A DNA stretch of 64,000 nt from Halomonas salipaludis (GCF_002286975.1 NZ_NSKB01000003.1:186001-250000); one strand, 5' to 3'; shown: positions 1 through 9,603, counted from the stretch's first letter. Numbers and translations are program-made. Notes: generated by a model not told the origin, from the letters alone.

Positions 1-1
1 G

Positions 2-49
2 TTCTACGAAGAAATGGAGCGCCGCATGGCGCAAGTGATGGCGGCCTGA
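2..49 (+). CDS. C-terminal tail of an unidentified gene (truncated by window edge)
   Basis: An open frame enters from the left edge and ends at a TGA at 47-49. It encodes [24 protein letters not shown] ribosome-binding sequence for the next gene starts directly at its stop. The close spacing (11 nt) to the RadC-like gene suggests one transcript. The fragment is too short to identify the family. Confidence 0.5.
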   Translation, partial: FYEEMERRMAQVMAA

Positions 50-60
50 GGAGAGACACC

Positions 61-558
61 ATGAACCATCGCAAGCTGAGTGCCGGCGAGACCGCCGGTA
101 CCTATCGCATCACCGACACGGTGACCGAAGCGGAGCTTTTGGGTATCGCCAAAGGCTTTGCCCGTCGCCGTCTGGCCAGGGGGCGCAAGATCACCCAGCC
201 AGCGCTGGCATTCGAGTACCTGCAGATCCTGCTGCAGGACTACGAGCATGAGGTGTTCAGTGCCATCTTTCTGGATAGCCAGCACCGCGTCATCTGCTTC
301 GAGGAGCTGTTCCGCGGCACCATCGACGCGGCCAGCGTTTACCCGCGTGAGGTGGTCAAGCAGGCTCTGGCGCACAACGCCGCCGCCCTCATCCTGGTCC
401 ACAATCACCCAAGTGGCGATCCAGAACCCAGTGACGCCGACCGGCGCATCACCCAGCGCCTGAAAGAAGCGCTGGGACTGGTCGAGGTGCGGGTGATCGA
501 TCATATCGTGGTCGGCATCGATAATTGCGTATCGCTGGCAGAGCGGGGATACCTATGA
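61..558 (+). CDS. radC: Short RadC-type JAMM/MPN domain protein (mobile-element type)
   Basis: This 165-residue protein is a JAB1/MPN (JAMM) metalloprotein of the RadC family. The metal motif HNHPSGD lies at about residues 114-120, followed by S124 and D127, which gives the H-x-H-x10-D pattern. It is shorter than chromosomal RadC (about 220 residues) and lacks the N-terminal helix-hairpin-helix part. Such short versions are common on integrative elements and genomic islands, often near anti-restriction or plasmid-type genes. A GAGGAGAG sequence precedes the ATG. The biochemical role of RadC is not settled, and older claims of a direct DNA-repair role are doubtful. Its position at the left edge beside a truncated gene suggests the end of an integrated element outside the window, which is inference. 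Confidence 0.85.
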   Translation: MNHRKLSAGETAGTYRITDTVTEAELLGIAKGFARRRLARGRKITQPALAFEYLQILLQDYEHEVFSAIFLDSQHRVICFEELFRGTIDAASVYPREVVKQALAHNAAALILVHNHPSGDPEPSDADRRITQRLKEALGLVEVRVIDHIVVGIDNCVSLAERGYL

Positions 559-580
559 TTGTGAACCATGACATAACGTC

Positions 581-603
581 GGTGCTGCCCATTGGGCAGC
601 ACC
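581..603 (+). terminator. Hairpin after radC-like gene, likely intrinsic terminator
   Basis: A perfect 10-bp stem (GGTGCTGCCC / GGGCAGCACC) with an ATT loop follows the radC-like stop by 22 nt. A T-rich run (TTATTTTTTT) lies a further 17 nt downstream instead of abutting the stem, so termination is likely but not textbook. It sits between convergent genes and could also insulate apbE. Confidence 0.6.
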
Positions 604-660
604 GGCATCTCAATTGGCATTTATTTTTTTGCAGTCATTGGCCGGTTTGGCGCTGTGTGA

Positions 661-1731
661 TCATTGGGCAATATCAATCCCTAGCCGCTCCATCACATTT
701 TGACCAATGACTTCAGCAAAGGCAGGGCTTGCATAACTGCCCCAGCCGTCTGCCTCACGAACCAGCATCAGCACTGCCAGGTCCTGGGCAATGGCAAGCT
801 CCATTCCTTCTTCATCACCGAGCACCATCATGGCGGTCGCCCAGGCATCTGCCCAGGCATTCACTGCGTGGGCTACCGTTACTGAGGCGAGCTGGTGCTG
901 AATGGGCCTTCCCGTACGGGGATCGATGGTATGCGAATAACGCGTACCATCCTCCTCAAAGTAGTTGCGGTAGTCACCGGAAGTCGCCACCGATACGTCA
1001 CGTAGTGGGAGTATATGTTGCGCTTGTCGCCGATCATCAAGAGGGGCTTCTATCCCGATCCGCCAAGGCTGCCTTTCACTATCACGGTAACCGCGAACGA
1101 TCAGATCACCGCCCAAACTGACCAGGTAATGACCTATCCCCTGTTGATCCAGGTATGCAGCGACGCGATCAGTACCAAACCCTTTGGCAACGCCCCCCAA
1201 ATCAACATAGACGTCTCTCAGGCGACGTGCCCGTCGCTCACCCAGATCCAACTCGATGCTGTCATAGCCGACGACGGATAGGCGTTCCGACAAGATGCTT
1301 TCATCCGGCACTTCTCTCGGCCTCGCTTCGGCCCCAAAGCTCCATAAATTGACCAGTCCGCCGATAGTCACATCGAAAGCACCATTGCTTGAGGCAGAGA
1401 CTGACTGACTAATAGACATAATCTCCATCAGCTCGTTTGAAAGCAGTTGCCACTCACCCAACGGTGCTTCATTAAAGAGTGTCAGCTCAGAGTCATCTCG
1501 ATAGATCGACATGATGGCATCCACTGCTTCGAGCTCTTCCAGGATACCCGCTTCAATATCATCTACCTGATGTTGCGTCAGTGAATCAGAGATGGTGACC
1601 TGATAGAAGGTGCCGAAGATCTCTCCTTCCAACGCCACCGGCGAGTCCAGCTGGCGTTCGTTCTCAGCACACGCCACAAGAGCTAACACCACTGCAAGCA
1701 GTAGCAGTAGGGGAAAGTATCGCTTACACAT
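661..1731 (-). CDS. apbE: FAD:protein FMN transferase (ApbE lipoprotein)
   Basis: ApbE enzymes transfer FMN from FAD onto a Thr/Ser of target flavoproteins, usually at the outer face of the inner membrane. The start at 1731 gives 356 residues with a lipoprotein signal peptide (MCKRYFP, hydrophobic stretch, lipobox LVAC with Cys21). Family motifs are visible: DLGGVAKGFGTD near 178-189, SLGGDL near 206, SGDYRNYF near 251, HTIDPRTGRP near 267, and ADAWATAMMVLG near 294, which carries the Mg-binding Asp. GGAG lies 11 nt before this ATG; a longer start at 1764 would bury the signal peptide. It is the last gene of the trk/kdp cluster, 36 nt after trkA. No obvious target flavoprotein (Nqr, Rnf, NosR) is in the window. 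Confidence 0.9.
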   Translation of the reverse strand: MCKRYFPLLLLLAVVLALVACAENERQLDSPVALEGEIFGTFYQVTISDSLTQHQVDDIEAGILEELEAVDAIMSIYRDDSELTLFNEAPLGEWQLLSNELMEIMSISQSVSASSNGAFDVTIGGLVNLWSFGAEARPREVPDESILSERLSVVGYDSIELDLGERRARRLRDVYVDLGGVAKGFGTDRVAAYLDQQGIGHYLVSLGGDLIVRGYRDSERQPWRIGIEAPLDDRRQAQHILPLRDVSVATSGDYRNYFEEDGTRYSHTIDPRTGRPIQHQLASVTVAHAVNAWADAWATAMMVLGDEEGMELAIAQDLAVLMLVREADGWGSYASPAFAEVIGQNVMERLGIDIAQ

Positions 1732-1767
1732 GGGGTAATCGTCTCCAAGGGAAGTACACATCACCGC

Positions 1768-3141
1768 TTAGAAAAAGGTCAGCCCGACCTGGAACAGCCG
1801 CTCCACCTCGCGGATGCGGCGCTTGTCGACCACGAACAGAATCACGTGGTCGCCGGATGCCACCACCACATCGTCGTGGGCGATCAGCACCTCCTTGCCG
1901 CGCACGATGGCGCCGATGGTGGTACCGCTGGGCAGGTCGATCTCGTCGATGGCGCGCCCCACTACCTTGGACGAGCGCGCGTCGCCGTGGGCGATCGCCT
2001 CGATGGCCTCGGCGGCGCCGCGGCGCAGCGAGTGGACGTTGACGATGTCCCCGCGGCGCACGTGGGTCAGCAGGCTGCCGATGGTGGCCTGCTGTGGCGA
2101 AATCGCGATGTCTATCTCGCCGCCCTGCACCAGGTCGACGTAGGCGGCATTGTTGATCAGTGTCAGCACCTTCTTGGCGCCCAGCCGCTTGGCCAGCATC
2201 GACGACATGATATTGACCTCGTCGTCGTTGGTCAGCGCGCAGAAGATGTCGCAATCCTCGATGTTCTCCTCCAGCAGCAGGCGCTTGCTGGTGGCACTGC
2301 CGTGCAGCACCACGGTGCGGTCGAGGCGTTCGGAGAGGGTGGTGCAGCGCTCCAGGTCGTGCTCGATGATCTTGACCTGATGGCTGTGCTCGAGGTTTTC
2401 CGCCAGACGCTCGCCGATATGCCCGCCGCCGGCGATCACCACGCGGCGGAAGTCGCGGTCGAGGCGTCGCAGCTCGCTCATCACCGCGCGGATATCGCGC
2501 CGGGCGGCGATGAAGAATACCTCGTCGTCGGCCTCTATCACGGTGTCGCCGCGCGGGATGATCGGCCGGTTGCGACGGTAGATGGCCGCCACCCGGGTGT
2601 CGACATTGGGCATGTGGCGGCGCAGGAAGCCCAGCTCCTGGCCGACCAGTGGCCCGCCGTAGAAGGCCTTGACCGCCACCAGCTGGGCCTGGCCGCCGGC
2701 GAATTCCAGCACCTGCAGGGCGCCAGGGTATTCGATCAGGCGGCGGATATGGTCGGTGACCACCTGCTCGGGGCTGATCAGCACGTCGATGGGCACCGCC
2801 TCGTGGGCGAACAGCCCCTTGCGGGTCAGGTAGGCGGTGGCACGAACGCGGGCGATCTTGGTGGGGGTACGAAACAGGGTGTGGGCGACCTGGCAGGCGA
2901 TCATGTTGACTTCATCGGAGTTGGTCACCGCGATCAGCATGTCGGCGTCTTCGCAGCCGGCCTGGCGCAGCACCATGGGATAGGAGGCGGGGCCGGACAC
3001 GGTGCGGATATCCAGGCGGTTATGCAGGTCGCGCAGCCGCCCGCCGTCGGTATCGACCACGGTGATGTCGTTCTCTTCGTGGGCGAGATGTTCGGCCAGG
3101 GTGCCGCCGACCTGTCCGGCGCCGAGAATGATGATCTTCAT
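1768..3141 (-). CDS. trkA: Trk potassium uptake NAD-binding regulatory subunit TrkA
   Basis: TrkA is the cytoplasmic peripheral subunit that gates TrkH/TrkI K+ channels in response to NAD(H)/ATP. The 457-residue length matches the duplicated form (about 458). Two RCK units are visible, each with a Rossmann glycine motif: GAGQVGG at about residues 7-13 and GGGHIGE at about 238-244, each followed by a RCK_C segment. The start overlaps the kdpE stop by 4 nt (ATGA), so translation is probably coupled. It is the only trkA-like gene in the window, and trkH lies upstream in the same cluster. In halophiles this system is central to osmotic adaptation. Confidence 0.96.
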   Translation of the reverse strand: MKIIILGAGQVGGTLAEHLAHEENDITVVDTDGGRLRDLHNRLDIRTVSGPASYPMVLRQAGCEDADMLIAVTNSDEVNMIACQVAHTLFRTPTKIARVRATAYLTRKGLFAHEAVPIDVLISPEQVVTDHIRRLIEYPGALQVLEFAGGQAQLVAVKAFYGGPLVGQELGFLRRHMPNVDTRVAAIYRRNRPIIPRGDTVIEADDEVFFIAARRDIRAVMSELRRLDRDFRRVVIAGGGHIGERLAENLEHSHQVKIIEHDLERCTTLSERLDRTVVLHGSATSKRLLLEENIEDCDIFCALTNDDEVNIMSSMLAKRLGAKKVLTLINNAAYVDLVQGGEIDIAISPQQATIGSLLTHVRRGDIVNVHSLRRGAAEAIEAIAHGDARSSKVVGRAIDEIDLPSGTTIGAIVRGKEVLIAHDDVVVASGDHVILFVVDKRRIREVERLFQVGLTFF

Positions 3142-3881
3142 GAGTGGTTCTCCGTGTCGTCATCCATCGCCGCCGCGTCATCGCGTCCGACCAGCAGGCG
3201 ATAGCCGATACCGGCCTCGGTCTGCAGCAGAGCCGGCGCGCCCGGGTCGTCACCAAGCTTGTGGCGAAGCTTGCTGATGACGATGCGCAGGTAGTGGCTA
3301 TCCTCGACGTGGCTGGGCCCCCACACCTCGCGCAGCAGTTGGGTCTGGGTCACCACCCGGCCGGCGTGTCGGCAGAGCCGCTCGAGCACCGCGTACTCCT
3401 TGGGAGTCAGGTGAACAGCCGTCGCGTGATGCCACAGACGCCGTGCACCGAGGTCAATCACCAGGCCACCCCGGCGATAGCAGCCTCCTTCCAGGGATAA
3501 CGGCGACTCATCGCGATGGCGCAGCAAGGCACGAATCCGGGCCAGAAGCTCCTGAATGCCGAAAGGCTTGGTAACGTAGTCGTTAGCGCCACGGTCCAGG
3601 GCGCGTACCTTTTCGGTCTCCTGTCCCCGCACCGAGACAACGATGACCGGTACCTGGCTACGCGCGCGCAGACGGTTAAGCACCTCCTGGCCATCCATAT
3701 CCGGCAGGCCCAGGTCCAGCAGCACCAGGTCGGGGAGCTCTTCGAGCGCCAGCGATAAGCCCTCTCCACCGCTTTGCGCCTCGTGAACCACGAATCCTTG
3801 GGAGACCAGGCTGATCCGCAGAAAGCGACGGATTTGCGGCTCGTCGTCGATCACCAGAATGCGTTGAGGCTCAGTCACCAT
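3138..3881 (-). CDS. kdpE: OmpR-family response regulator, KdpE-like
   Basis: This 247-residue protein has an N-terminal receiver domain (acidic pocket IDDEP near 11-15, phospho-acceptor in LLDLGLPD near residue 56, Lys in TKPFG near 106) and a C-terminal winged-helix domain ([16 protein letters not shown], then [15 protein letters not shown]). The [10 protein letters not shown] and GIGYRL signatures fit KdpE of the KdpDE pair. The gene overlaps the kinase gene by 11 nt and trkA by 4 nt. No kdpFABC genes are present in the window, so its likely local target is the trk operon itself. That role is inference from position. Confidence 0.9.
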   Translation of the reverse strand: MVTEPQRILVIDDEPQIRRFLRISLVSQGFVVHEAQSGGEGLSLALEELPDLVLLDLGLPDMDGQEVLNRLRARSQVPVIVVSVRGQETEKVRALDRGANDYVTKPFGIQELLARIRALLRHRDESPLSLEGGCYRRGGLVIDLGARRLWHHATAVHLTPKEYAVLERLCRHAGRVVTQTQLLREVWGPSHVEDSHYLRIVISKLRHKLGDDPGAPALLQTEAGIGYRLLVGRDDAAAMDDDTENHS

Positions 3882-5877
3882 GCTCGTCGCTCGCCTGTGT
3901 CGCTTGAGGGAGGGGAAGACGCATCACGATGCGCGTGCCCTGACCGTCGGGGGCCGGCAGGGCCGTGACACTGCCGGCATGAGCGCCCAGCATGCCGCGG
4001 CAAATGGCCAGGCCCAGACCGCTACCATGGCGACCGCGATCCCCCTCTCCGCCGGTAATGAACATGTCGAAGACCCGTTCACGCAGGTGCGGTTCGATAC
4101 CCGGCCCCTGGTCAATCACCGCGAGCCAGATATCCGCCGGGGAATGGCCGGCCTCGATACGCAGTACTCCGCCAGGTGGCGAGAAGCGTGCAGCATTCTC
4201 GATGACGTTGATCAGGGCCTGCTCGATAAGAGCCGGGTGCACATACAGCAACGGGAGATCGGCAGGCCACGCTCGCCGTATTTCCAGCCTCTGCAGCACT
4301 GGCCCCAGGCGTTTGAGAGCGCTCGCCACCAGATCGTCCAGGGCGATCCAGTCGCGCTCCAACTTGAGGCCACCCTGCCCCAGGCGGGTCATATCCAACA
4401 GATTCTGGATATAGCGATCCAGCCGCTCGCTTTCACTGAGAATGCCATCAAGCAGCTCAGCGCGGTCGCAGGCGCCGAGCTGGTCTCGCAGGTCACGCAG
4501 CGTGCTTGCCGAGCCAATGATCGACGCCAACGGCGTCCTCAGATCATGGGAGACCGATGCCAGCAGCGCCGAACGGAGTCGCTCGTTCTCTTCGGAAAGT
4601 CGTGAAGCCTCCAGGTCTGCCACCAGACGCGTACGCTCCAGCGCCAGAGACAGCAGCCGCAGCATGGCATCGATATGCCCCTCCTCATCAGGGGAAGGCA
4701 AGCGCTCCCTCTGCCCCAGCGCCAAGCCAACCAGGGCCACCAGACGGTCCTGTTCCAGTAACGGAACGACCTGCCAATCGGTATCCATTGGCTGCTCGGT
4801 GCCTTTACCACTCCGGCGATGATGGCGACGGCTCCAGGCAACCGCTGTCTGGGCTCCAGCATCCAGCGACACCCCCGGCGGGGCACTGCGCGACGGCAGC
4901 AGATCGTCAGCATCTTCGGCTGCACCCAACATGACCACCGGACAACCCAGCCACTGCATCAGCGTTGCAGCGCCGGCCGCTTCGACCTGTTCACGGTGCG
5001 TCGCCATGGCCAGCTCGCGCGAGAAGGTCAACAGCTGATAGGTCTGTTCGCGACTGGCACGCAGTGCCAGCAGGCGCTTGCGCGCGCTGCCGGCCAGCTG
5101 CCCCACGACCACCGCGACCAATAAATAGACGACGATGGTTACCACCTGGTCCTGCTCTACCATGGCCAGGGAGTGGCGTGGCTCGGTCAGAAAAAAGTTG
5201 AAGCCAACGAAGCCCAGCAGGGCGGCGAGCATGGCCGAGCTTGTGCCTGCCAGGGTTGCACTGACCAGCACCGCAGCAAGGAATAGCAGTGACAGGGAGC
5301 CCAACTCCAGCCAGGACGCCAGCCCCGCCGCAAGCCCCAAGGCCGCCAGCGTCGCAGTCGCCGCGATGGCCGGATCATGCCAGCGCCACTGGATCCCGCG
5401 TTGGCGGGGCCGGAAACGGGGCCGCTGGCGTGCCTCGGCAACCACCACCAGGTCGAAGGGCCCTCCCAGGCGTGCCAGTCGCTCCGCGACCGGTCGGCGC
5501 CAGATTCGCCATCCCGAGGGGCGTCCGTGGCCTACCAGTAGGGTGGCCACCTTGAGTTCCCTGGCCATGGCCACCAGCTCTCGCGCACGGTCCTGGCCCG
5601 CGATGATCCGTGTCTCGCCCCCCAGCCGTTGCACTTGGGCAAAGTCTCGCTCCAGGATTTGCCGCCGGTGAGGGTTTACACCGCCACTGTCCACGTACGC
5701 AGCACACCAATTCACTCCATCACGAACCGCTAGCCGATGCGCCGAGCGCACCAGGGCCGCATCTTCGTCTCCCCCACTCAGCGCCACCAGCAGACGTACA
5801 GGAGCCAGGCGGCTCGATGCCAATGTGTCCGCTTCTACGCTCTCCTGCATGCTTTCCACTCCAGGTTTCATGCGCAC
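3871..5877 (-). CDS. kdpD: KdpD-like sensor histidine kinase lacking the N-terminal KdpD domain
   Basis: At 668 residues it is much shorter than standard KdpD (about 890). Order seen: a universal-stress-like (USP) domain at about 27-150 (PVRLLVALSGGDED to FDLVVVAE), four closely spaced membrane segments (DUF4118, about 170-265), a GAF-like region, HisKA with phospho-accepting His in SVSHDLRTPL, and an HATPase domain (N box NVIENAARFSPPG, G1 DQGPGIE, G2 GSGLGLA). The usual KdpD module with its Walker motifs, known to bind ATP and in some species c-di-AMP, is absent. The frame opens at GTG 5877; ATGs at 5871 and 5850 (the latter with GGAG 8 nt upstream) are alternative starts. It lies 6 nt after the trkH stop. 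Confidence 0.88.
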   Translation of the reverse strand: MRMKPGVESMQESVEADTLASSRLAPVRLLVALSGGDEDAALVRSAHRLAVRDGVNWCAAYVDSGGVNPHRRQILERDFAQVQRLGGETRIIAGQDRARELVAMARELKVATLLVGHGRPSGWRIWRRPVAERLARLGGPFDLVVVAEARQRPRFRPRQRGIQWRWHDPAIAATATLAALGLAAGLASWLELGSLSLLFLAAVLVSATLAGTSSAMLAALLGFVGFNFFLTEPRHSLAMVEQDQVVTIVVYLLVAVVVGQLAGSARKRLLALRASREQTYQLLTFSRELAMATHREQVEAAGAATLMQWLGCPVVMLGAAEDADDLLPSRSAPPGVSLDAGAQTAVAWSRRHHRRSGKGTEQPMDTDWQVVPLLEQDRLVALVGLALGQRERLPSPDEEGHIDAMLRLLSLALERTRLVADLEASRLSEENERLRSALLASVSHDLRTPLASIIGSASTLRDLRDQLGACDRAELLDGILSESERLDRYIQNLLDMTRLGQGGLKLERDWIALDDLVASALKRLGPVLQRLEIRRAWPADLPLLYVHPALIEQALINVIENAARFSPPGGVLRIEAGHSPADIWLAVIDQGPGIEPHLRERVFDMFITGGEGDRGRHGSGLGLAICRGMLGAHAGSVTALPAPDGQGTRIVMRLPLPQATQASDEHGD

Positions 5878-5883
5878 ATCCGC

Positions 5884-7365
5884 CTAGCGCCGCCAGAACA
5901 TCGGCGTCAACAGTACCAGTACCGTCAGGATCTCCAACCGCCCCATCAGCATGCCTACGCACAGCAGCCACTTGGCCGCATCCGGCAGCGGCGCGAAATT
6001 GCCCGCCGGGCCGATGGTATCGCCAAGGCCCGGCCCCACGTTGGCCACCGCGGTGGCCGCTCCCGATAGCGCTGTCGTCATGTCGAGCCCCATCATCGCC
6101 AAACCCAGTGCCAGCCCAGCGATGGTCAGGAAGAAGAAGAACGAGAAGGCGACCACGCCCCTGGTGATATCGTCGGTGATCGGCTGGCCGTTGTAGCGAG
6201 TGGTAAAGACGCCATTGACATGGATCAGATAGCGCAGTTGATTGCGCAGCAGGATGCTGGCGATCTGAAAGCGGAAGATCTTCATGCCACCGCTGGTGGA
6301 GCCGCTACAGCCTCCGACAAAGGTCAGATAGAAGAAAGCCACGAAGGCCAGCGCTCCCCAGGTACTGTAGTCGTCAGACGCATAGCCGGTGGTGGTCACG
6401 ATGGAGATCACATTGAAGGTGACATGGGTCAATGCCTCGAAGGGCGGCGTGCCGAGCCACATGCGCCAGCCGGAAAGCAACACAATCACCACTAACAGCA
6501 GCGCCAGCAGGCCCTGCACCTGCTGGTCTCGCCATAGCGCCAGGCGCGAGCCGCGCAGGAAGCGGATATAGAGCACGAAAGGCATGGCGCCCATCAGCAT
6601 GAACAGCGAGCCCAGCCACAGCAGATGAGGCTGTTCGGCGTAGGCACCGAAGGAGGCATCCGAGTTGGCGAAGCCGCCGGTGGCCAGGGACGTCATGGCA
6701 TGCACCACCGCGTCCAGCGGTAGCATGCCGCCAAGCCAATAAGCCAGCATGGCCACCAGGGTGAAGCCCACGTAAATCGACAGGGTTGCCTTGGCGATAC
6801 CACCGGTACGTGGCATCACCTTGTCGGACCAGTCCGACGACTCGGTGTGGAAGAGGCGCATACCCCCCACCTTGAGGAAGGGCAGGATGGCGATCCCCAT
6901 CACGATGATGCCGATGCCCCCCAGCCACTGCATCATGCCTCGCCACAGCTTCAGGCCGTCAGACAGGACATCGATATCTTGTAATATGGTAGAGCCGGTC
7001 GTGGTGATTGCTGATACAGACTCGAACACCGCATTGGTGAAGGAGAGCTGGGGGGCACCCAACACCAGCGGCAGGCTGGCCAGGGTGCTGATGCTGACCC
7101 AACTGAGGGTGGTCACCAGGAACATCTGCCCGGGCTTCAGGTAAAACTCGGCGCGCAGGGTGGCCAGCCAACTCACGACAACCGCACCGAGCACGATGCC
7201 AATAGACGTGGCGAAGGCCTGCGCATCGGGCTCCTCCTCGAGGATCAGCACCACCCAGGGCACGGCCATGAAGACCGCCAGAACCAGCCACAGCACCGAT
7301 AACACCTTGAGGATCGGCGCCCAGTTACGCCACTTCTCCTGCAACTCTTGCCAAAGACTCGCCAT
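5884..7365 (-). CDS. trkH: Trk/Ktr-superfamily potassium uptake channel subunit (TrkH/TrkI)
   Basis: An integral membrane protein of 493 residues, the usual TrkH size. The four pore loops of the superfamily are recognisable by their selectivity-filter glycines: ITTTGSTIL, SLATGGFAN, IVTTTGYAS and ANVGPGLG. MQWLGGIGIIVMGIAILP and GGCSGSTSGGMKIFR are typical TrkH signatures. It would import K+ with TrkA as the cytoplasmic gating partner. It is the first gene of the leftward cluster trkH-kdpD-kdpE-trkA-apbE. Halomonas species often carry two such channels (TrkH and TrkI); sequence alone does not tell me which this is. The 236 nt upstream presumably hold the cluster promoter. Confidence 0.95.
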   Translation of the reverse strand: MASLWQELQEKWRNWAPILKVLSVLWLVLAVFMAVPWVVLILEEEPDAQAFATSIGIVLGAVVVSWLATLRAEFYLKPGQMFLVTTLSWVSISTLASLPLVLGAPQLSFTNAVFESVSAITTTGSTILQDIDVLSDGLKLWRGMMQWLGGIGIIVMGIAILPFLKVGGMRLFHTESSDWSDKVMPRTGGIAKATLSIYVGFTLVAMLAYWLGGMLPLDAVVHAMTSLATGGFANSDASFGAYAEQPHLLWLGSLFMLMGAMPFVLYIRFLRGSRLALWRDQQVQGLLALLLVVIVLLSGWRMWLGTPPFEALTHVTFNVISIVTTTGYASDDYSTWGALAFVAFFYLTFVGGCSGSTSGGMKIFRFQIASILLRNQLRYLIHVNGVFTTRYNGQPITDDITRGVVAFSFFFFLTIAGLALGLAMMGLDMTTALSGAATAVANVGPGLGDTIGPAGNFAPLPDAAKWLLCVGMLMGRLEILTVLVLLTPMFWRR

Positions 7366-7582
7366 GGACTGGACCTATCTGTCGCACCGCCCTCGCAGGG
7401 CCCGATGGCGACCATGGCACCACAGCCCAGACTAAAAAATCCGTAAAAACCGCCACCGAGGCATGAGCGTATTTTACCCTGACTGCTTGGTAGTCATCCC
7501 TGACCTACATCGAGTTACAGCAGCACAGGCAGGTGGAAGAGGCGCGTCAACACCAGGCCCAACTGGTCGATGCGCCCCGTCG

Positions 7583-7603
7583 GACGACTAATGGGGAGTC
7601 GTC
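7583..7603 (-). terminator. Dyad overlapping the L,D-transpeptidase stop codon
   Basis: A perfect 7-bp inverted repeat (GACGACT / AGTCGTC) with a 7-nt loop overlaps the stop codon at 7602-7604. No T tract follows on the minus strand, so it is only a weak terminator candidate. Confidence 0.3.
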
Positions 7604-8654
7604 AGCGCCGCAGATCGAGCATCTCGTACAACCCCGACGCCTGCTCAGGCTCATCTTCTAGCTCATCCGGGCACGGCTCGATGGGCGGCTCAACAGCCGC
7701 TACCTGACCATCGGGGCGCTCCAGCAGGGTTCTTAGCTGGCCGAAATGCGGCACCTCCCCACCTTCCAGATCGAGCATCCCCAGCGTCGCCACCAGCGCC
7801 TCCATGCCGTGCGCTTGGTCCTCCAGCAGCTCATATACCTGCACAAAAGGCGTTTCATCGTCCCAGCCCACCTTGATCGGCTGGTCGACGATATTGACCT
7901 GAGTGCCCACCGGCACGGCACCGAATATCGCCTCGATATCCTCCGGGTACATGCGGATACAGCCGCGGCTGGCACGCATGCCGATGCCGTCCGGATCATT
8001 GGTGCCGTGGATCAGGTAGCCAGGGATATCCAGCAGAATGGCATACTTGCCAAGTGGGTTCTCCGGCCCGGGTGGCACTACCGCCGGTGCCGGCTCCCCT
8101 CGCGCTGCAGCCTCCTCGCGCATAGAGCGGGGCGGATACCAGGCCGGATCCTCCAGACGCATGGTCGTTCGGGTCACGCCCAGCGGCGTGTCGTAGCCCT
8201 CTCGCCCGATACCTATCGGGTAGGTCTCGACCCTAGGCGCCTCGCCTGGCTCTGGCGCCGGGTAGTAGTAAAGGCGCAGTTCGGGGATATTGATCACGAT
8301 GCCCGTGCGTTCCGCATCGGGCAGGATATGCCGCGCCGGTACCACCACCTCGGTCCCGACGCCGGGCACCCAGATGCTGACGTCAGGGTTGGCGCGACGA
8401 ATCTCTTCGTAGCCCAGGTTATGGGCGCGCGCGATGTCGAGCAGCGTGTCCTCCTCGTGTTCAACGATGATCGTGTAAGTCTCGCCAATCACATCGCCGT
8501 TTTCCGGCAAGCGGTAGTGGCCCAGCGGCCACTCTGTGGCCTCCTCGGCCAGCGCTGGCGACGCAACCAGCAGCGACAGGGCAAGCAGCAGTGCACACTG
8601 GCCGCGCCTGGCGGAGAGAGCGCTGGCCGTGACTCGGTTAGCAAGTGGCAGCAT
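7602..8654 (-). CDS. Exported L,D-transpeptidase with LysM (YkuD/ErfK family)
   Basis: This 350-residue protein has a Sec signal peptide (hydrophobic LLLALSLLVASPALA, cleavage after ALA near residue 36). A LysM-like region follows (YTIIVEHEEDTLLDIARAHN, about 60-110), then the YkuD catalytic domain with HGTND and the active-site block SRGCIRMYPEDIEAIF (catalytic Cys). Such enzymes make 3-3 peptidoglycan cross-links or attach lipoproteins to the wall. It is closest in layout to E. coli ErfK/YbiS/YcfS/YnhG. Its ATG overlaps the lgt stop by one base (TGATG), so it is probably translated together with lgt, which lipidates prolipoproteins. The approximately 90-residue C-terminal extension is acidic. 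Confidence 0.93.
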   Translation of the reverse strand: MLPLANRVTASALSARRGQCALLLALSLLVASPALAEEATEWPLGHYRLPENGDVIGETYTIIVEHEEDTLLDIARAHNLGYEEIRRANPDVSIWVPGVGTEVVVPARHILPDAERTGIVINIPELRLYYYPAPEPGEAPRVETYPIGIGREGYDTPLGVTRTTMRLEDPAWYPPRSMREEAAARGEPAPAVVPPGPENPLGKYAILLDIPGYLIHGTNDPDGIGMRASRGCIRMYPEDIEAIFGAVPVGTQVNIVDQPIKVGWDDETPFVQVYELLEDQAHGMEALVATLGMLDLEGGEVPHFGQLRTLLERPDGQVAAVEPPIEPCPDELEDEPEQASGLYEMLDLRR

Positions 8655-9481
8655 CAGGATGCCCTCCCATGGTCGCGTGAAGGCAGCACGCCGTGGCCAA
8701 GCGCACCGTCGACCGGCTGCCGGCGTGACCAGGCGATCAGCGCCATGCCCACGACGATCATCGGTGCGGTCAGCAGCATGCCCATGGTGACCCAGCCAAA
8801 GGCGATAAAGCCGAGATGCTCATCCGGCAGCCGTACGAACTCCACGGCGAAGCGGAACACGCCGTACAGCAGCATGAACATGCCGGAGATCATCCCCCGC
8901 CGCCGCGGCTCGGCGGATAGCCACCACAGCAGCACGAACAGCACCACGCCTTCCAAGGCGAATTCATACAGCGCCGAAGGGTGGCGTGGCTCGGGCCCCA
9001 TATGGGGAAACGGCATCGCCCAGGGCAGCTCGCTGACCCGACCGGGCAGCTCATGGTTGATAAAGTTGCCGATCCTCCCCGCCCCCAGGCCGATCGGCAC
9101 CAGTGGCGCGATAAAGTCGGTGAGCTGGAAGTAGCCGAGCCGATGCCTACGCGCGAACAGCAGCGCCGCGACCAGCACCCCGAGCAGGCCGCCGTGGAAG
9201 CTCATGCCGCCGTCCCAGACCATGAACAGCCATAGCGGGTCGGCCACTAGGCGCTCGATACCATAGAACAGGGCATAGCCGAGGCGGCCCCCTGCCACCA
9301 CCCCCAGCGCCGCATAGAACACCAGGTCGCCGATGGCATCCTGGCTAAGGCCGACCCGATGGGCACGTCGGCGCCCCAGCCACCAGGCAGCGACGAAGCC
9401 AACCACGTACATCAGGCCGTACCAGTGAATCTGCAGTGGCCCTAGCGAAATCGCCACTGGATCGATAGTGGGATAGTCCAT
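8654..9481 (-). CDS. lgt: Phosphatidylglycerol:prolipoprotein diacylglyceryl transferase
   Basis: Lgt adds diacylglycerol to the lipobox Cys of prolipoproteins in the inner membrane, the first step of lipoprotein maturation. The 275-residue protein is polytopic and carries the family signature GRIGNFINHELPGR (near 145-158) plus conserved HWYGLMY at about 19-25 and GGRLGYALFYG near 64. Length matches the family (about 270-290). In many gammaproteobacteria lgt is followed by thyA; here the neighbour downstream is an L,D-transpeptidase and the upstream side borders an accessory island, which suggests the island inserted or rearranged here (inference). Confidence 0.96.
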   Translation of the reverse strand: MDYPTIDPVAISLGPLQIHWYGLMYVVGFVAAWWLGRRRAHRVGLSQDAIGDLVFYAALGVVAGGRLGYALFYGIERLVADPLWLFMVWDGGMSFHGGLLGVLVAALLFARRHRLGYFQLTDFIAPLVPIGLGAGRIGNFINHELPGRVSELPWAMPFPHMGPEPRHPSALYEFALEGVVLFVLLWWLSAEPRRRGMISGMFMLLYGVFRFAVEFVRLPDEHLGFIAFGWVTMGMLLTAPMIVVGMALIAWSRRQPVDGALGHGVLPSRDHGRAS

Positions 9482-9603
9482 CAGACGTCCCCCCGCGGCT
9501 TACCGTCATCGGCCGTATACGCTGTCCGCACGGCCACCCGCCGGGTGACGTGCCAGCCTTTGCAATAGGTCATGGATAACCTCTCTCGTCTCTCGTGAAG
9601 ATT

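Noticed and set aside
1846-3204. Long plus-strand frame opposite trkA (452 codons)
   Set aside because: It is the antisense shadow of a conserved GC-rich gene, has no family-like sequence and is full of His/Gln/Ala runs from the complementary codons.
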